From: Pseudomonadaceae bacterium
GTDB lineage: Bacteria; Pseudomonadota; Gammaproteobacteria; Pseudomonadales; Pseudomonadaceae
DNA: 64,000 bases
Direction: 5' to 3'
Assembly: GCA_019745275.1 (NCBI GenBank)
Contig: JAIETJ010000012.1
Span: 30,393 to 94,392 of the forward strand
The notes below the pieces were generated by a model that was given only the letters and a program-made list of their open reading frames with translations, was not told where the DNA came from and did no database searches. This document shows, one piece after another, positions 22,651 to 32,000 of the stretch. The first letter of the stretch is position 1; each line of letters begins with the position of its first letter. Position numbers and translations under genes: made by a program.

Positions 22651-22712
22651 TCGCAAAACCGTAACTCGCAACTCGTAATTCGTAAAAAATAAAAATAATC
22701 GCGGCTAGCGGA

Positions 22713-22814
22713 CCGTGCTGAGTCTGGTTGGTAAGACTCAGCACGGAATGATTGTCGTACTGTTCTGATCACGCAAAGTAGTCCCAGGTGGCGCCGCGTC
22801 ACAAGCGCAGCGCC
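22713..22814 (+). ncRNA. Structured lpd-sucC intergenic / sucC leader (candidate sucC-type RNA)
   Basis: 12-bp perfect stem CCGTGCTGAGTC/GACTCAGCACGG (22713-22746) plus GGCGCCGCGT/GCGCAGCGCC stem (22790-22814). Confidence 0.45.
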
Positions 22815-22850
22815 GTATGCGCAATACTTAAACGAAGACGGTAGATAAGC

Positions 22851-24017
22851 ATGAATCTCCACGAGTATCAGGGTAAACAGCTGTTCGCTGAGTATGGTCT
22901 GCCGGTGTCGATTGGTTTTGCTGTAGACACCCCAGAAGCAGCCGCCGAAGCGTGCGATAAAATTGGCGGCACCGAATGGGTGGTTAAAGCTCAGGTGCAT
23001 GCTGGTGGTCGCGGCAAGGCGGGCGGCGTAAAGCTGGTTCGCAACAAGGAAGATGCCAAGGCATTCGCGCAAGCCTGGCTGGGTAAGCGTCTAGTCACTT
23101 ATCAGACTGATGCCACAGGCCAGCCAGTAACCAAAATCTTGGTTGAATCCTGCACCGACATCGCCAAAGAACTCTATCTCGGCGCTGTAGTCGATCGCTC
23201 TAGCCGTCGTATTGTATTTATGGCCTCCACCGAAGGTGGCGTGGATATCGAGAAAATCGCCCACGACACGCCGGAAAAAATCCTCAAAGCCAGCATTGAT
23301 CCGCTGGTTGGTGCGCAGCCTTACCAAGGTCGCGAACTGGCATTCCAATTGGGTCTGGTTGGCGATCAAGTTAAGCAGTTCACCCATATTTTTGTGGGCT
23401 TGGCTAAGTTGTTCCAAGACTACGATCTAGCCCTGCTGGAAGTGAATCCGCTGGTGATCAAGGCCGATGGCAATCTGCATTGCCTGGATGCCAAGATTAA
23501 TATCGACAGCAACGCCATGTATCGCCAGCCGAAACTGCGCGCCATGCACGACCCTTCACAAGACGATCCGCGTGAAGCGCACGCCGCCAAGTTCGAACTG
23601 AACTACGTGGCTTTGGATGGCAACATTGGCTGCATGGTCAACGGTGCTGGCTTGGCCATGGGCACCATGGATATCGTCAATTTGCATGGCGGTAAACCGG
23701 CCAACTTCCTCGATGTGGGCGGCGGAGCCACCAAAGAGCGAGTAACCGAAGCGTTCAAGATTATTCTTTCCGACAGCAATGTGGCCGCGGTATTGGTGAA
23801 TATCTTCGGTGGCATTGTGCGTTGTGACATGATTGCCGAAGGCATCATTGGCGCAGTGAAAGAAGTTGGGGTGAAAATTCCGGTGGTCGTGCGTCTTGAA
23901 GGCAACAACGCCCAATTGGGCGCCAAGGTACTGGCTGACAGCGGTTTAAATATTATCGCGGCAACGAGTTTGACCGATGCGGCGCAACAAGTTGTTAAAG
24001 CTGCGGAGGGCAAATAA
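22851..24017 (+). CDS. sucC: Succinyl-CoA synthetase beta subunit
   Basis: [20 protein letters not shown]. Confidence 0.97.
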   Translation: MNLHEYQGKQLFAEYGLPVSIGFAVDTPEAAAEACDKIGGTEWVVKAQVHAGGRGKAGGVKLVRNKEDAKAFAQAWLGKRLVTYQTDATGQPVTKILVESCTDIAKELYLGAVVDRSSRRIVFMASTEGGVDIEKIAHDTPEKILKASIDPLVGAQPYQGRELAFQLGLVGDQVKQFTHIFVGLAKLFQDYDLALLEVNPLVIKADGNLHCLDAKINIDSNAMYRQPKLRAMHDPSQDDPREAHAAKFELNYVALDGNIGCMVNGAGLAMGTMDIVNLHGGKPANFLDVGGGATKERVTEAFKIILSDSNVAAVLVNIFGGIVRCDMIAEGIIGAVKEVGVKIPVVVRLEGNNAQLGAKVLADSGLNIIAATSLTDAAQQVVKAAEGK

Positions 24018-24898
24018 TGAGCGTCCTGATCAATAAAGACACCAAGGTTATCTGTCAGGGTATTACCGGCTCGCAAGGTAGTTTCCACACCCAGCAAGCT
24101 ATCGAGTACGGCACCAAGATGGTCGGCGGCGTGACACCAGGCAAGGGCGGCACCACCCACCTTGATTTGCCAGTGTTCAACACCGTGAAAGACGCAGTAG
24201 CTGCAACTGGCGCCACGGCCAGCGTGATCTACGTCCCTGCACCGTTTTGTAAAGACTCGATCCTGGAAGCAGCGTTCGGAGGCATCAAGCTGATCGTCTG
24301 CATCACCGAAGGTATAGCCACCCTCGATATGCTGGAAGCCAAGGTCAAGTGCGACGAGTTAGGCGTAGTGCTGATCGGCCCTAACTGCCCAGGCGTGATC
24401 ACTCCAGGCGAATGCAAGATCGGCATCATGCCCGGTCACATTCACTTGCCGGGCAAGGTCGGGATCGTTTCGCGCTCCGGCACCCTGACCTATGAAGCCG
24501 TTAAGCAAACCACCGACGCAGGCTTTGGCCAGTCGACGTGCGTAGGCATTGGTGGTGACCCGATTCCGGGTTCGAACTTTATCGACATCCTCAAACTGTT
24601 CCAAGCCGACCCTAAGACCGAAGCGATCGTAATGATCGGTGAAATCGGCGGTTCAGCTGAGGAGGAGGCCGCCGCTTACATCAAAGCCCACGTTACCAAG
24701 CCGGTTGTATCTTATATTGCGGGTGTAACAGCACCTGCCGGTAAGCGCATGGGCCACGCCGGAGCGATCATTTCCGGCGGCAAGGGAACGGCAGACGAGA
24801 AGTTCGCTGCCTTGCAGGATGCCGGGGTTAAAACCGTGCGTTCGTTGGCCGATATTGGTTCTGCCTTGGCCGAACTAACCGGCTGGCCGGTTAAGTAA
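24017..24898 (+). CDS. sucD: Succinyl-CoA synthetase alpha subunit
   Basis: [38 protein letters not shown]. Confidence 0.97.
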   Translation: MSVLINKDTKVICQGITGSQGSFHTQQAIEYGTKMVGGVTPGKGGTTHLDLPVFNTVKDAVAATGATASVIYVPAPFCKDSILEAAFGGIKLIVCITEGIATLDMLEAKVKCDELGVVLIGPNCPGVITPGECKIGIMPGHIHLPGKVGIVSRSGTLTYEAVKQTTDAGFGQSTCVGIGGDPIPGSNFIDILKLFQADPKTEAIVMIGEIGGSAEEEAAAYIKAHVTKPVVSYIAGVTAPAGKRMGHAGAIISGGKGTADEKFAALQDAGVKTVRSLADIGSALAELTGWPVK

Positions 24899-24914
24899 GA
24901 CTGTGCAGTGACAG

Positions 24915-24942
24915 AAAAAGGCCACCCTCGGGTGGCCTTTTT
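24915..24942 (+). terminator. Rho-independent terminator after sucD
   Basis: 13-bp stem AAAAAGGCCACCC-tc-GGGTGGCCTTTTT. Confidence 0.9.
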
Positions 24943-25086
24943 GATTTACAGGTAAAAAATATCGTCGGCCTCGTTGCTAGAGGCTCGCGTAGCTTTTTTG
25001 CGCAGCAGTCTTCAGCCTGCTTTTATGCCTGAGAGGTGGTTCAGCGGTTATGATGCGCGCCTGTTTTTGATCCTGAGAATTAATCT

Positions 25087-25554
25087 GTGAGTGATAACTC
25101 TATTGCTGGCCGCGCCCAGCAGTTCTTATCCGCTTTGCGCCATTGTCAGGTGTTGGGTATTCAAGTCCATGAAGCGCTGCCGAGTGGTTTAACCCTGCGC
25201 TTACCCTACAGTGGGAAAATCATCGGCAATCCAGAGACCGGCGTTATTCATGGCGGAGCGCTCACCACGTTGATGGATACCACCTGTGGCATCGCAACGG
25301 TGTGTGTACTCCCGGAGTTTGAAATCTGCCCGACCATTGATCTGCGTATCGATTACATGCGCGCCGCCGCACCCAATAAAGACGTGTTTGGCTTCGCAGA
25401 GTGTTATCGCGTGACGCCAACGATTATCTTTGTGCGTGGTTATGCCTACCAAGATGACCCGCTGGAGCCTATCGCCCACGTGGTGGGTACGTTTATGCGC
25501 ATGGGTAAGGGTGCCCTGCCAAGTAAGCCGACACCTGCTGGGAGCCTCACATGA
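25087..25554 (+). CDS. PaaI-family hotdog thioesterase
   Basis: GVIHGGALTTLMDTTCGIA hotdog motif. Confidence 0.85.
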   Translation: MSDNSIAGRAQQFLSALRHCQVLGIQVHEALPSGLTLRLPYSGKIIGNPETGVIHGGALTTLMDTTCGIATVCVLPEFEICPTIDLRIDYMRAAAPNKDVFGFAECYRVTPTIIFVRGYAYQDDPLEPIAHVVGTFMRMGKGALPSKPTPAGSLT

Positions 25555-26021
25555 GCGATTTAAACTTCAATCAGTTGGTGCGCCAATCACAAGAGCAAAA
25601 TGACTTTGCTGCACTGCTTCAGTTGATCCCCTATGCCCAGTTGATTGGCATCGAGTGCTTACGCCTGGGGGACGATTTGGTGTTTAAGTTACCCGTCAAT
25701 CCGGACAATATTGGTAATCCAATTCTGCCGGCTATTCATGGCGGGGTGATCGCCGGTTTTATGGAGCATGCGGCGATCCTGCATTTGTTGATGTTTATGG
25801 GGATTCCACATTTACCTAAAATCATCGACTTCTCGATAGATTACCTACGAGCGGGGCATTATCGTGACACCTACTGCCAGTGCCGAGTGTGGCGTCAAGG
25901 TCGACGGGTGGCGAATGTGGCTATTACCGCTTGGCAAACCACGCAAACCGAGCCTATTGCCACTGCGCGTGGTCACTTTAAAGTCGATGAGCCTTATGTT
26001 GCGCCGGCAGATGCCGGCTAA
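25551..26021 (+). CDS. PaaI-family hotdog thioesterase (second, overlapping)
   Basis: PAIHGGVIAGFMEHAAILHLL; ATGA overlap with previous gene. Confidence 0.8.
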   Translation: MSDLNFNQLVRQSQEQNDFAALLQLIPYAQLIGIECLRLGDDLVFKLPVNPDNIGNPILPAIHGGVIAGFMEHAAILHLLMFMGIPHLPKIIDFSIDYLRAGHYRDTYCQCRVWRQGRRVANVAITAWQTTQTEPIATARGHFKVDEPYVAPADAG

Positions 26022-26048
26022 CCTAGGCGCAATTACAAGGAATTTTCG

Positions 26049-27302
26049 ATGGAAGCGCTGCTGATCCTCAGTGGTTTACTGCTAATGCTGTTTGGCCTGG
26101 TCTGGCTAATCGTGCTGGCATTTGGCAGTAGTCTTTTTTGGGGATTGGCAAGTTTGTTGCCACCGTTAACGTTGCTGTATGTGGTTCGCCATTGGCGTAT
26201 CGCACGCAAGGCGATTCTGCTTGCCGGTTTGGGAGCTATCCCTGTGGTGGTGGGTGTGGTGTTGTTAGCCAGCAATGATCCACTCCGTTTTGAGCAAATT
26301 GTAAGTTTGCGCTGGTGGTCGTCTGAACCCGTTAAAGCGCAACCACTGGCGATTAATTTGCGTGGTGAGTTAAACGCGCAAGCATTTGCACCGCAGCATG
26401 GCGAACTCATTAATGGCATTTTAACCTTGCGCGAAGGTCAAGATTTTTATGCCAGCCGTGAAGTATCTATGCGGGTACCGCAAATGGCCGATGGCTCGGT
26501 ACAGTTAAGTATTCTGCCTACCGATGCTCAGCCACTGCCTGAGATTGAAATCAGTTGGCTGCTGGCTGAGCATGAACTGCCAGAAGCGCGTCGGCTTAAT
26601 CAGGGTTATACCCTGTACCTGAATCTAAAACCGTTGGCGCCGAACAAGTTGCAGGGAGACTTCCACCTAGTCCTCCCGGCGAAATTCAACACTGTGTTGA
26701 ATGGCAATATTGAGCTGTTTACCGATCAGTTGCGTTACGTTGACGGCCAAGTGGATCGACACTTTGACTCATTGGATACCATTACTTATGTACTGGAAGA
26801 TTATCTGCAGAGGCGCTTTGCGAGCCGCGCCGTGCGGATATTGAAACTGCCTGCGTTGAACTTGCCCGCCACCCGTTTAGAGCTCGAAGTGACGGCGTTA
26901 GTCGATGGCCAGCCGCAACAACTGACGCTGTTTATGAGTAAGGCTGAGCCGATAGGCTGGTCGGTGCAGGACGATCATTTTCCCCGCATGCCTATCGCTA
27001 TTGATGTTCAGAGTGCAGCGCCAATGCCGAGCAAAGCTGCCTTCAGCACTTTGGCGCCGGCACGCAGCACTGCCGATCGCCGGCTGCGCTTTTCGCTGGA
27101 ACGCTTGCAGCGGGTTCCCCAACAGTACGTTAACGCGCTGATGCGCATCACAACTGTGAATGGCAGCGCCGCGCAAGGTCGCTTTGTTGAGCTTAACGGC
27201 AGTGGTCGGGTGGTCCTGCGCCGTGAAATCAACGGGCCGGGGGAGGCGAGCTATATTTTGCGCCCGGATGAAATTAGCCAAATTGAGTTACTGGAGCCTT
27301 AG
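26049..27302 (+). CDS. Uncharacterised protein with two N-terminal TM helices and large soluble domain
   Basis: Full-length ORF, hydrophobic N-terminus, SD AAGGA upstream; no family recognised. Confidence 0.8.
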   Translation: MEALLILSGLLLMLFGLVWLIVLAFGSSLFWGLASLLPPLTLLYVVRHWRIARKAILLAGLGAIPVVVGVVLLASNDPLRFEQIVSLRWWSSEPVKAQPLAINLRGELNAQAFAPQHGELINGILTLREGQDFYASREVSMRVPQMADGSVQLSILPTDAQPLPEIEISWLLAEHELPEARRLNQGYTLYLNLKPLAPNKLQGDFHLVLPAKFNTVLNGNIELFTDQLRYVDGQVDRHFDSLDTITYVLEDYLQRRFASRAVRILKLPALNLPATRLELEVTALVDGQPQQLTLFMSKAEPIGWSVQDDHFPRMPIAIDVQSAAPMPSKAAFSTLAPARSTADRRLRFSLERLQRVPQQYVNALMRITTVNGSAAQGRFVELNGSGRVVLRREINGPGEASYILRPDEISQIELLEP

Positions 27303-27334
27303 CTCTCAGAGGCTTACCTGTTTCACCACAAGCG

Positions 27335-27360
27335 CTTGAAATCTAAGGCCAAGCCCCCAT
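27335..27360 (+). promoter_or_regulatory. Candidate sigma32 heat-shock promoter of htpG
   Basis: CTTGAA - 14 nt - CCCCAT(ctt), canonical RpoH spacing, 56 nt before htpG ATG. Confidence 0.8.
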
Positions 27361-27415
27361 CTTTAAAGCATCCGCCGCAATTGCGGCTTGGCCATTAAGA
27401 TGGAGTGCATCGCGT

Positions 27416-29314
27416 ATGAGTGTCGAAACGCAAAAACAAACCCTTGGCTTTCAAACCGAAGTTAAGCAACTGCTGCAGTTGATGATTCACTCTTTGTACT
27501 CCAACAAGGAGATTTTTCTCCGTGAGCTGATCTCCAACGCCTCGGACGCCGCCGATAAATTGCGCTTCGAAGCCTTGGCCAAGCCTGAACTGCTCGAAGG
27601 CGGTGATCCGCTAAAAATTCGCGTCAGCTTCGATAAGGCCGCCAGAACCGTCACCCTCGAAGATAACGGTATCGGCATGAGCCGCGAGGATGTGATCGCG
27701 CACCTAGGTACCATTGCTAAGTCGGGTACCGCCGACTTTATGAAAAACCTGTCGGGCGATCAGAAGAAAGATTCGACCCTGATCGGCCAGTTCGGTGTGG
27801 GCTTTTACTCAGCCTTTATCGTCGCGGACTTAGTTGAGGTCTTCACCCGGCGTGCCGGCTTGCCAGCTGAGTCTGGCGTGCATTGGAGCTCCAAAGGCGA
27901 GGGCGACTTCGAGGTAGCCACCGTTGAGCAGGCCACTCGCGGCACTCGCATCGTCATGCATTTAAAAACCGGCGAAGAAGAGTTCGCTGATGGCTGGCGT
28001 TTGCGCAACATTATCAAGAAATACTCTGATCACATTGCCTTGCCTATCGAATTGCCTAAAGAGCAGCACGGCGAAGAGGCGGCAACTGAGGTCGAGTGGG
28101 AAACCGTTAACCGCGCCAGCGCACTCTGGACCCGTCCGCGCACCGAAGTGGCCGATGAGGAATATCAAGAGTTCTACAAGCACGTCTCCCATGACTTTGA
28201 AAACCCACTGTCGTGGAGCCACAACAAGGTTGAAGGTAAGCTTGAGTACAGTTCACTGCTGTACGTGCCGGGTCGCGCACCCTTCGATCTGTATCAGCGT
28301 GAAGCGCCGCGTGGCCTGAAACTGTATGTGCAGCGTGTGTTCATCATGGATCAGGCCGATGAATTCCTGCCGTTGTACCTGCGCTTTATTAAAGGCGTGG
28401 TCGACTCCAACGATCTGTCGCTGAATATCTCGCGGGAGATTTTGCAAAAAGATCCAGTGATCGACTCGATGAAGTCAGCGCTGACCAAGCGTGTGCTCGA
28501 CATGCTGGAGAAGCTGGCTAAGAGCCAACCCGAGCAATACGCAGGCTTCTGGAAGAACTTTGGCCAAGTGATCAAAGAAGGTCCGGCTGAAGACTTTGCC
28601 AACAAAGAGAAAATTGCTGGCCTGCTGCGTTTCTCGTCCACCCACGATGCATCGGGTGAGCAAAGTGTTGCGCTGGCGGATTACTTGGCCCGCGCCAAAG
28701 AAGGCCAAGACAAGATTTACTTCCTGTCGGGTGACAGCTACGCGCAAGTTAAAAATAGCCCGCACCTTGAGGTCTTCCGTAAGAAGGGCATCGAAGTGCT
28801 GTTGCTTACCGATCGCATTGATGAGTGGCTGATGAGCTACCTCACCGACTTCGACGGCAAGAGTTTTGTTGACGTTACCCGCGGTGATCTGGATTTAGGC
28901 AAGCTTGATTCCGAAGAAGACAAGAAAGCCCAAGAGGAAGTGGCTAAGAGCAAAGAAGGTTTGCTTGAGCGTTTAAAGGCCGCGCTTGGTGATGCAGTGA
29001 GCGAAGTTCGGGTGTCCCACCGCCTGACCGATTCGCCGGCTATTTTGGCCATTGGCGAGCAGGATATGGGCATGCAGATGCGCCAGATTCTCGAAGCCAG
29101 CGGGCAAAAAGTGCCTGAGTCCAAGCCGATCTTTGAGATCAACCCAGCCCATTCGTTGATTGAAAAACTCGATGCTGAGCAAAGTGAAGATCGTTTCGCC
29201 GACCTTACGCATATCCTGTTTGATCAAGCTGCGTTGGCTGCTGGTGACAGCTTGAAAGATCCAGCGACCTACGTGCGCCGCTTAAACAAGTTATTGGTTG
29301 AACTGACCGTTTAA
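27416..29314 (+). CDS. htpG: Molecular chaperone HtpG (Hsp90)
   Basis: [50 protein letters not shown]. Confidence 0.98.
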   Translation: MSVETQKQTLGFQTEVKQLLQLMIHSLYSNKEIFLRELISNASDAADKLRFEALAKPELLEGGDPLKIRVSFDKAARTVTLEDNGIGMSREDVIAHLGTIAKSGTADFMKNLSGDQKKDSTLIGQFGVGFYSAFIVADLVEVFTRRAGLPAESGVHWSSKGEGDFEVATVEQATRGTRIVMHLKTGEEEFADGWRLRNIIKKYSDHIALPIELPKEQHGEEAATEVEWETVNRASALWTRPRTEVADEEYQEFYKHVSHDFENPLSWSHNKVEGKLEYSSLLYVPGRAPFDLYQREAPRGLKLYVQRVFIMDQADEFLPLYLRFIKGVVDSNDLSLNISREILQKDPVIDSMKSALTKRVLDMLEKLAKSQPEQYAGFWKNFGQVIKEGPAEDFANKEKIAGLLRFSSTHDASGEQSVALADYLARAKEGQDKIYFLSGDSYAQVKNSPHLEVFRKKGIEVLLLTDRIDEWLMSYLTDFDGKSFVDVTRGDLDLGKLDSEEDKKAQEEVAKSKEGLLERLKAALGDAVSEVRVSHRLTDSPAILAIGEQDMGMQMRQILEASGQKVPESKPIFEINPAHSLIEKLDAEQSEDRFADLTHILFDQAALAAGDSLKDPATYVRRLNKLLVELTV

Positions 29315-29330
29315 CCGACTAACTGCTACA

Positions 29331-29361
29331 ACCAACGGGGCCTGTATATGGCCCCGTTGGT
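29331..29361 (+). terminator. Hairpin terminator after htpG
   Basis: 12-bp stem ACCAACGGGGCC / GGCCCCGTTGGT. Confidence 0.7.
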
Positions 29362-29475
29362 GTTTCTAGGTTTTATCCTCGGCTTGCTGGCAATCGCAGG
29401 CGTTACTGTCATCTGGCTGTCATGTCAGTGTCATACGCTGAGCATCTTTAATCCACATACAGTCGGGAAGTGAAC

Positions 29476-29940
29476 ATGCACTTAATTCGTTTGATAACCT
29501 TGGCCAGCAGTTTATTGTTTTGCTCGCTGGCGGGCGCTGATGTGCGCGTGGAAGGGCCGATTGAATACGGTGTTTTTAGCAGTCCACAGCACGACTTTGA
29601 ACCGGGTGAGCGGGTGTTAAGTCACACCAATCAGACGATTGAAGCAACCACGCAAATACCGGCTAAGTTGGGTACCAAGTTTGGTATGCGTTATCGCTTG
29701 GCCGGCAAGACCGCTACTAACACGCCCTTGACCTTGCTCTATTTGACGCCCGGCGTGACGACCCCGGACGGTCTGCGGCATGACAAGTTTGTCGTTGAGC
29801 AGACGCTGTTACAAAACTCAGCGCAGGACTTAATGGCGTTTGAGTTCAGCGAAAATTATGAGCTGGTACCCGGCGAATGGCACTTTATGGTGTTCCAAGG
29901 TGATCGGCTGTTGGCCGAACAGCGCTTTGACGTTCGTTAA
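29476..29940 (+). CDS. DUF3859 family secreted protein
   Basis: Signal peptide; VRVEGPIEYGVFSSPQHDFEPGERV...GEWHFMVFQGDRLLAEQRFDV. Confidence 0.8.
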   Translation: MHLIRLITLASSLLFCSLAGADVRVEGPIEYGVFSSPQHDFEPGERVLSHTNQTIEATTQIPAKLGTKFGMRYRLAGKTATNTPLTLLYLTPGVTTPDGLRHDKFVVEQTLLQNSAQDLMAFEFSENYELVPGEWHFMVFQGDRLLAEQRFDVR

Positions 29941-29941
29941 A

Positions 29942-29991
29942 TTTCAGGCATAAAAAACGGCGCCCGCGAGCGCCGTTTTTTATGCCTGAAA
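29942..29991. terminator. Bidirectional terminator with 22-bp perfect stem
   Basis: TTTCAGGCATAAAAAACGGCGC-ccgcga-GCGCCGTTTTTTATGCCTGAAA. Confidence 0.9.
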
Positions 29992-30046
29992 ATTCAGCTT
30001 TGCCAGCCTCTAGGGTGGGTTAGCCATAGGCGTAACCCCGTCACCA

Positions 30047-31264
30047 TTATGCCTGCCAGCGCTTCAGTACCAGCGAGGCGTTAGTGCCGCCAAAACCAAA
30101 GCTGTTGCTCATGACTACGTTCGCTTGGAAGTTCTCGCGGGTCTCGCGCAAGATCGGTAAGTCAGCCACCTCAGGGTCTAAGGTTTCGATGTTGGCCGAA
30201 GCCGCGAGGAAGTTGCCTTGCATCATTAGCATGCAATAGATCGCCTCATGCACGCCGGCGGCGCCCAATGAGTGGCCGGACAGGCTTTTGGTTGAGCTGA
30301 TCAGCGGTGCCTTGTCGCCAAACACTTCACGCACACCACGGCTTTCGGCTAAATCGCCAACCGGTGTTGAGGTGCCGTGAGTGTTGAGGTAGTCGACTGG
30401 CTCGCTGACGGTCTCCAGTGCTTGCTGCATGCAACGTACGGCGCCTTCACCGCTAGGCGCGACCATGTCGTAACCGTCGGAGGTGGCGCCATAGCCGATG
30501 ATTTCGGCATAGATTTTTGCGCCACGTTTGAGTGCGTGCTCTAGCTCTTCAACCACCACCATGCCGCCGCCACCGGCAATGACAAAACCGTCGCGGGTTG
30601 CATCGTAGGCGCGCGAAGCAGTTTCTGGTGTGTCGTTGTACTTGCTCGACAACGCGCCCATGGCATCAAACAAGAAGCTCTGGCTCCAGTGTTCTTCTTC
30701 GCCGCCGCCGGCAAATACGATGTCTTGCTTACCCAGTTGGATCAACTCCATGGCGTGGCCGATGCAGTGTGCACTGGTGGCACAGGCCGAGGAGATCGAG
30801 TAATTGACGCCTTTGATCTTGAACGGTGTGGCCAAGCACGCCGAAACAGTGCTGCTCATGGTGCGTGGCACACGATAAGGGCCGACCCGTTTGACGCCTT
30901 TTTCGCGCAGAATATCGATGGCTTCCATTTGGTTGAGCGTCGAGGCTCCACCGGAGCCGGCCACCAAACCGATGCGTGGGTTAGACACCTCGTCGGCAGT
31001 CAGGCCTGCATCGCTAATCGCTTGTTCCATGGCCAAATAAGCAAAGGCCGCAGCGTCGCCCATAAAGCGGTAAACCTTGCGATCGATCAGGGCTTCTAGG
31101 TCGAGCTTAATCGAGCCGGAAACTTGGCTGCGCAGGCCCATTTCAGCGTAGGCCGGGTTGAAGCTAATGCCCGAACGGCCGGCGCGTAGGTTGGCGGAAA
31201 CGGTGTCTTTATCAGTCCCCAAGCAGGAAACAATGCCCAGCCCGGTAATTACGACGCGACGCAT
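30047..31264 (-). CDS. fabB: Beta-ketoacyl-ACP synthase I
   Basis: [33 protein letters not shown]. Confidence 0.97.
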   Translation of the reverse strand: MRRVVITGLGIVSCLGTDKDTVSANLRAGRSGISFNPAYAEMGLRSQVSGSIKLDLEALIDRKVYRFMGDAAAFAYLAMEQAISDAGLTADEVSNPRIGLVAGSGGASTLNQMEAIDILREKGVKRVGPYRVPRTMSSTVSACLATPFKIKGVNYSISSACATSAHCIGHAMELIQLGKQDIVFAGGGEEEHWSQSFLFDAMGALSSKYNDTPETASRAYDATRDGFVIAGGGGMVVVEELEHALKRGAKIYAEIIGYGATSDGYDMVAPSGEGAVRCMQQALETVSEPVDYLNTHGTSTPVGDLAESRGVREVFGDKAPLISSTKSLSGHSLGAAGVHEAIYCMLMMQGNFLAASANIETLDPEVADLPILRETRENFQANVVMSNSFGFGGTNASLVLKRWQA

Positions 31265-31275
31265 GCGGTATTCCT

Positions 31276-31791
31276 TTAGAAGCTGTCAGTAGAGGTGAAC
31301 AGGCCAACGCGTAAACCTTCGGCGCTGTAAATTTCGCGACCATCCACACTTACGGTACCGTCGGCAATAGCCAAGACGAGCGAGCGGTTGATGGTGCGTT
31401 TAATGTGGATGTTGTAGGTGATTTTCTTAGCGGTTGGCAGTACTTGGCCAAAGAATTTTACTTCGCCTGAACCCAGTGCGCGCCCGCGCCCTAGGCAACC
31501 TTGCCAGCCGAGGTGAAAGCCCACCAACTGCCACATGGCATCAAGCCCTAGGCAGCCGGGCATTACCGGGTCACCTTCAAAGTGGCAGGCGAAAAACCAC
31601 AGGTCGGGATTGATATCCAGCTCGGCCACTAATTCGCCTTTGCCGTACTTACCGCCGGTCTCACTGATATGGGTGATGCGATCAACCATCAGCATATTAG
31701 GAGCGGGCAGTTGTGCGTTACCTGGGCCGAACAGTTCGCCGCGGCTGCAGCTCAGTAGATCTTCCCGAGTAAAGGCGTTTGCTTTGGTCAT
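31276..31791 (-). CDS. fabA: 3-hydroxydecanoyl-ACP dehydratase/isomerase
   Basis: [35 protein letters not shown]; adjacent to fabB. Confidence 0.97.
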   Translation of the reverse strand: MTKANAFTREDLLSCSRGELFGPGNAQLPAPNMLMVDRITHISETGGKYGKGELVAELDINPDLWFFACHFEGDPVMPGCLGLDAMWQLVGFHLGWQGCLGRGRALGSGEVKFFGQVLPTAKKITYNIHIKRTINRSLVLAIADGTVSVDGREIYSAEGLRVGLFTSTDSF

Positions 31792-32000
31792 GCGAGCTCC
31801 TGGAAATCCCTGTGTGCGAGGGCTTTAAATGTGTATTTGCCAGCCTTGCCCAAGGCGGGTGCTGGCAGGCTAAGCGTAGACTGTTACGTTAGGGTGAAAG
31901 TCACACTGCGCGCACAGATGTACGCTGAATTCGAGCTATTGTGCGGTCAAGTAGTAAGGTCAAACACGACATAGGACAAGTATCGGCCACTTTAGCACTG

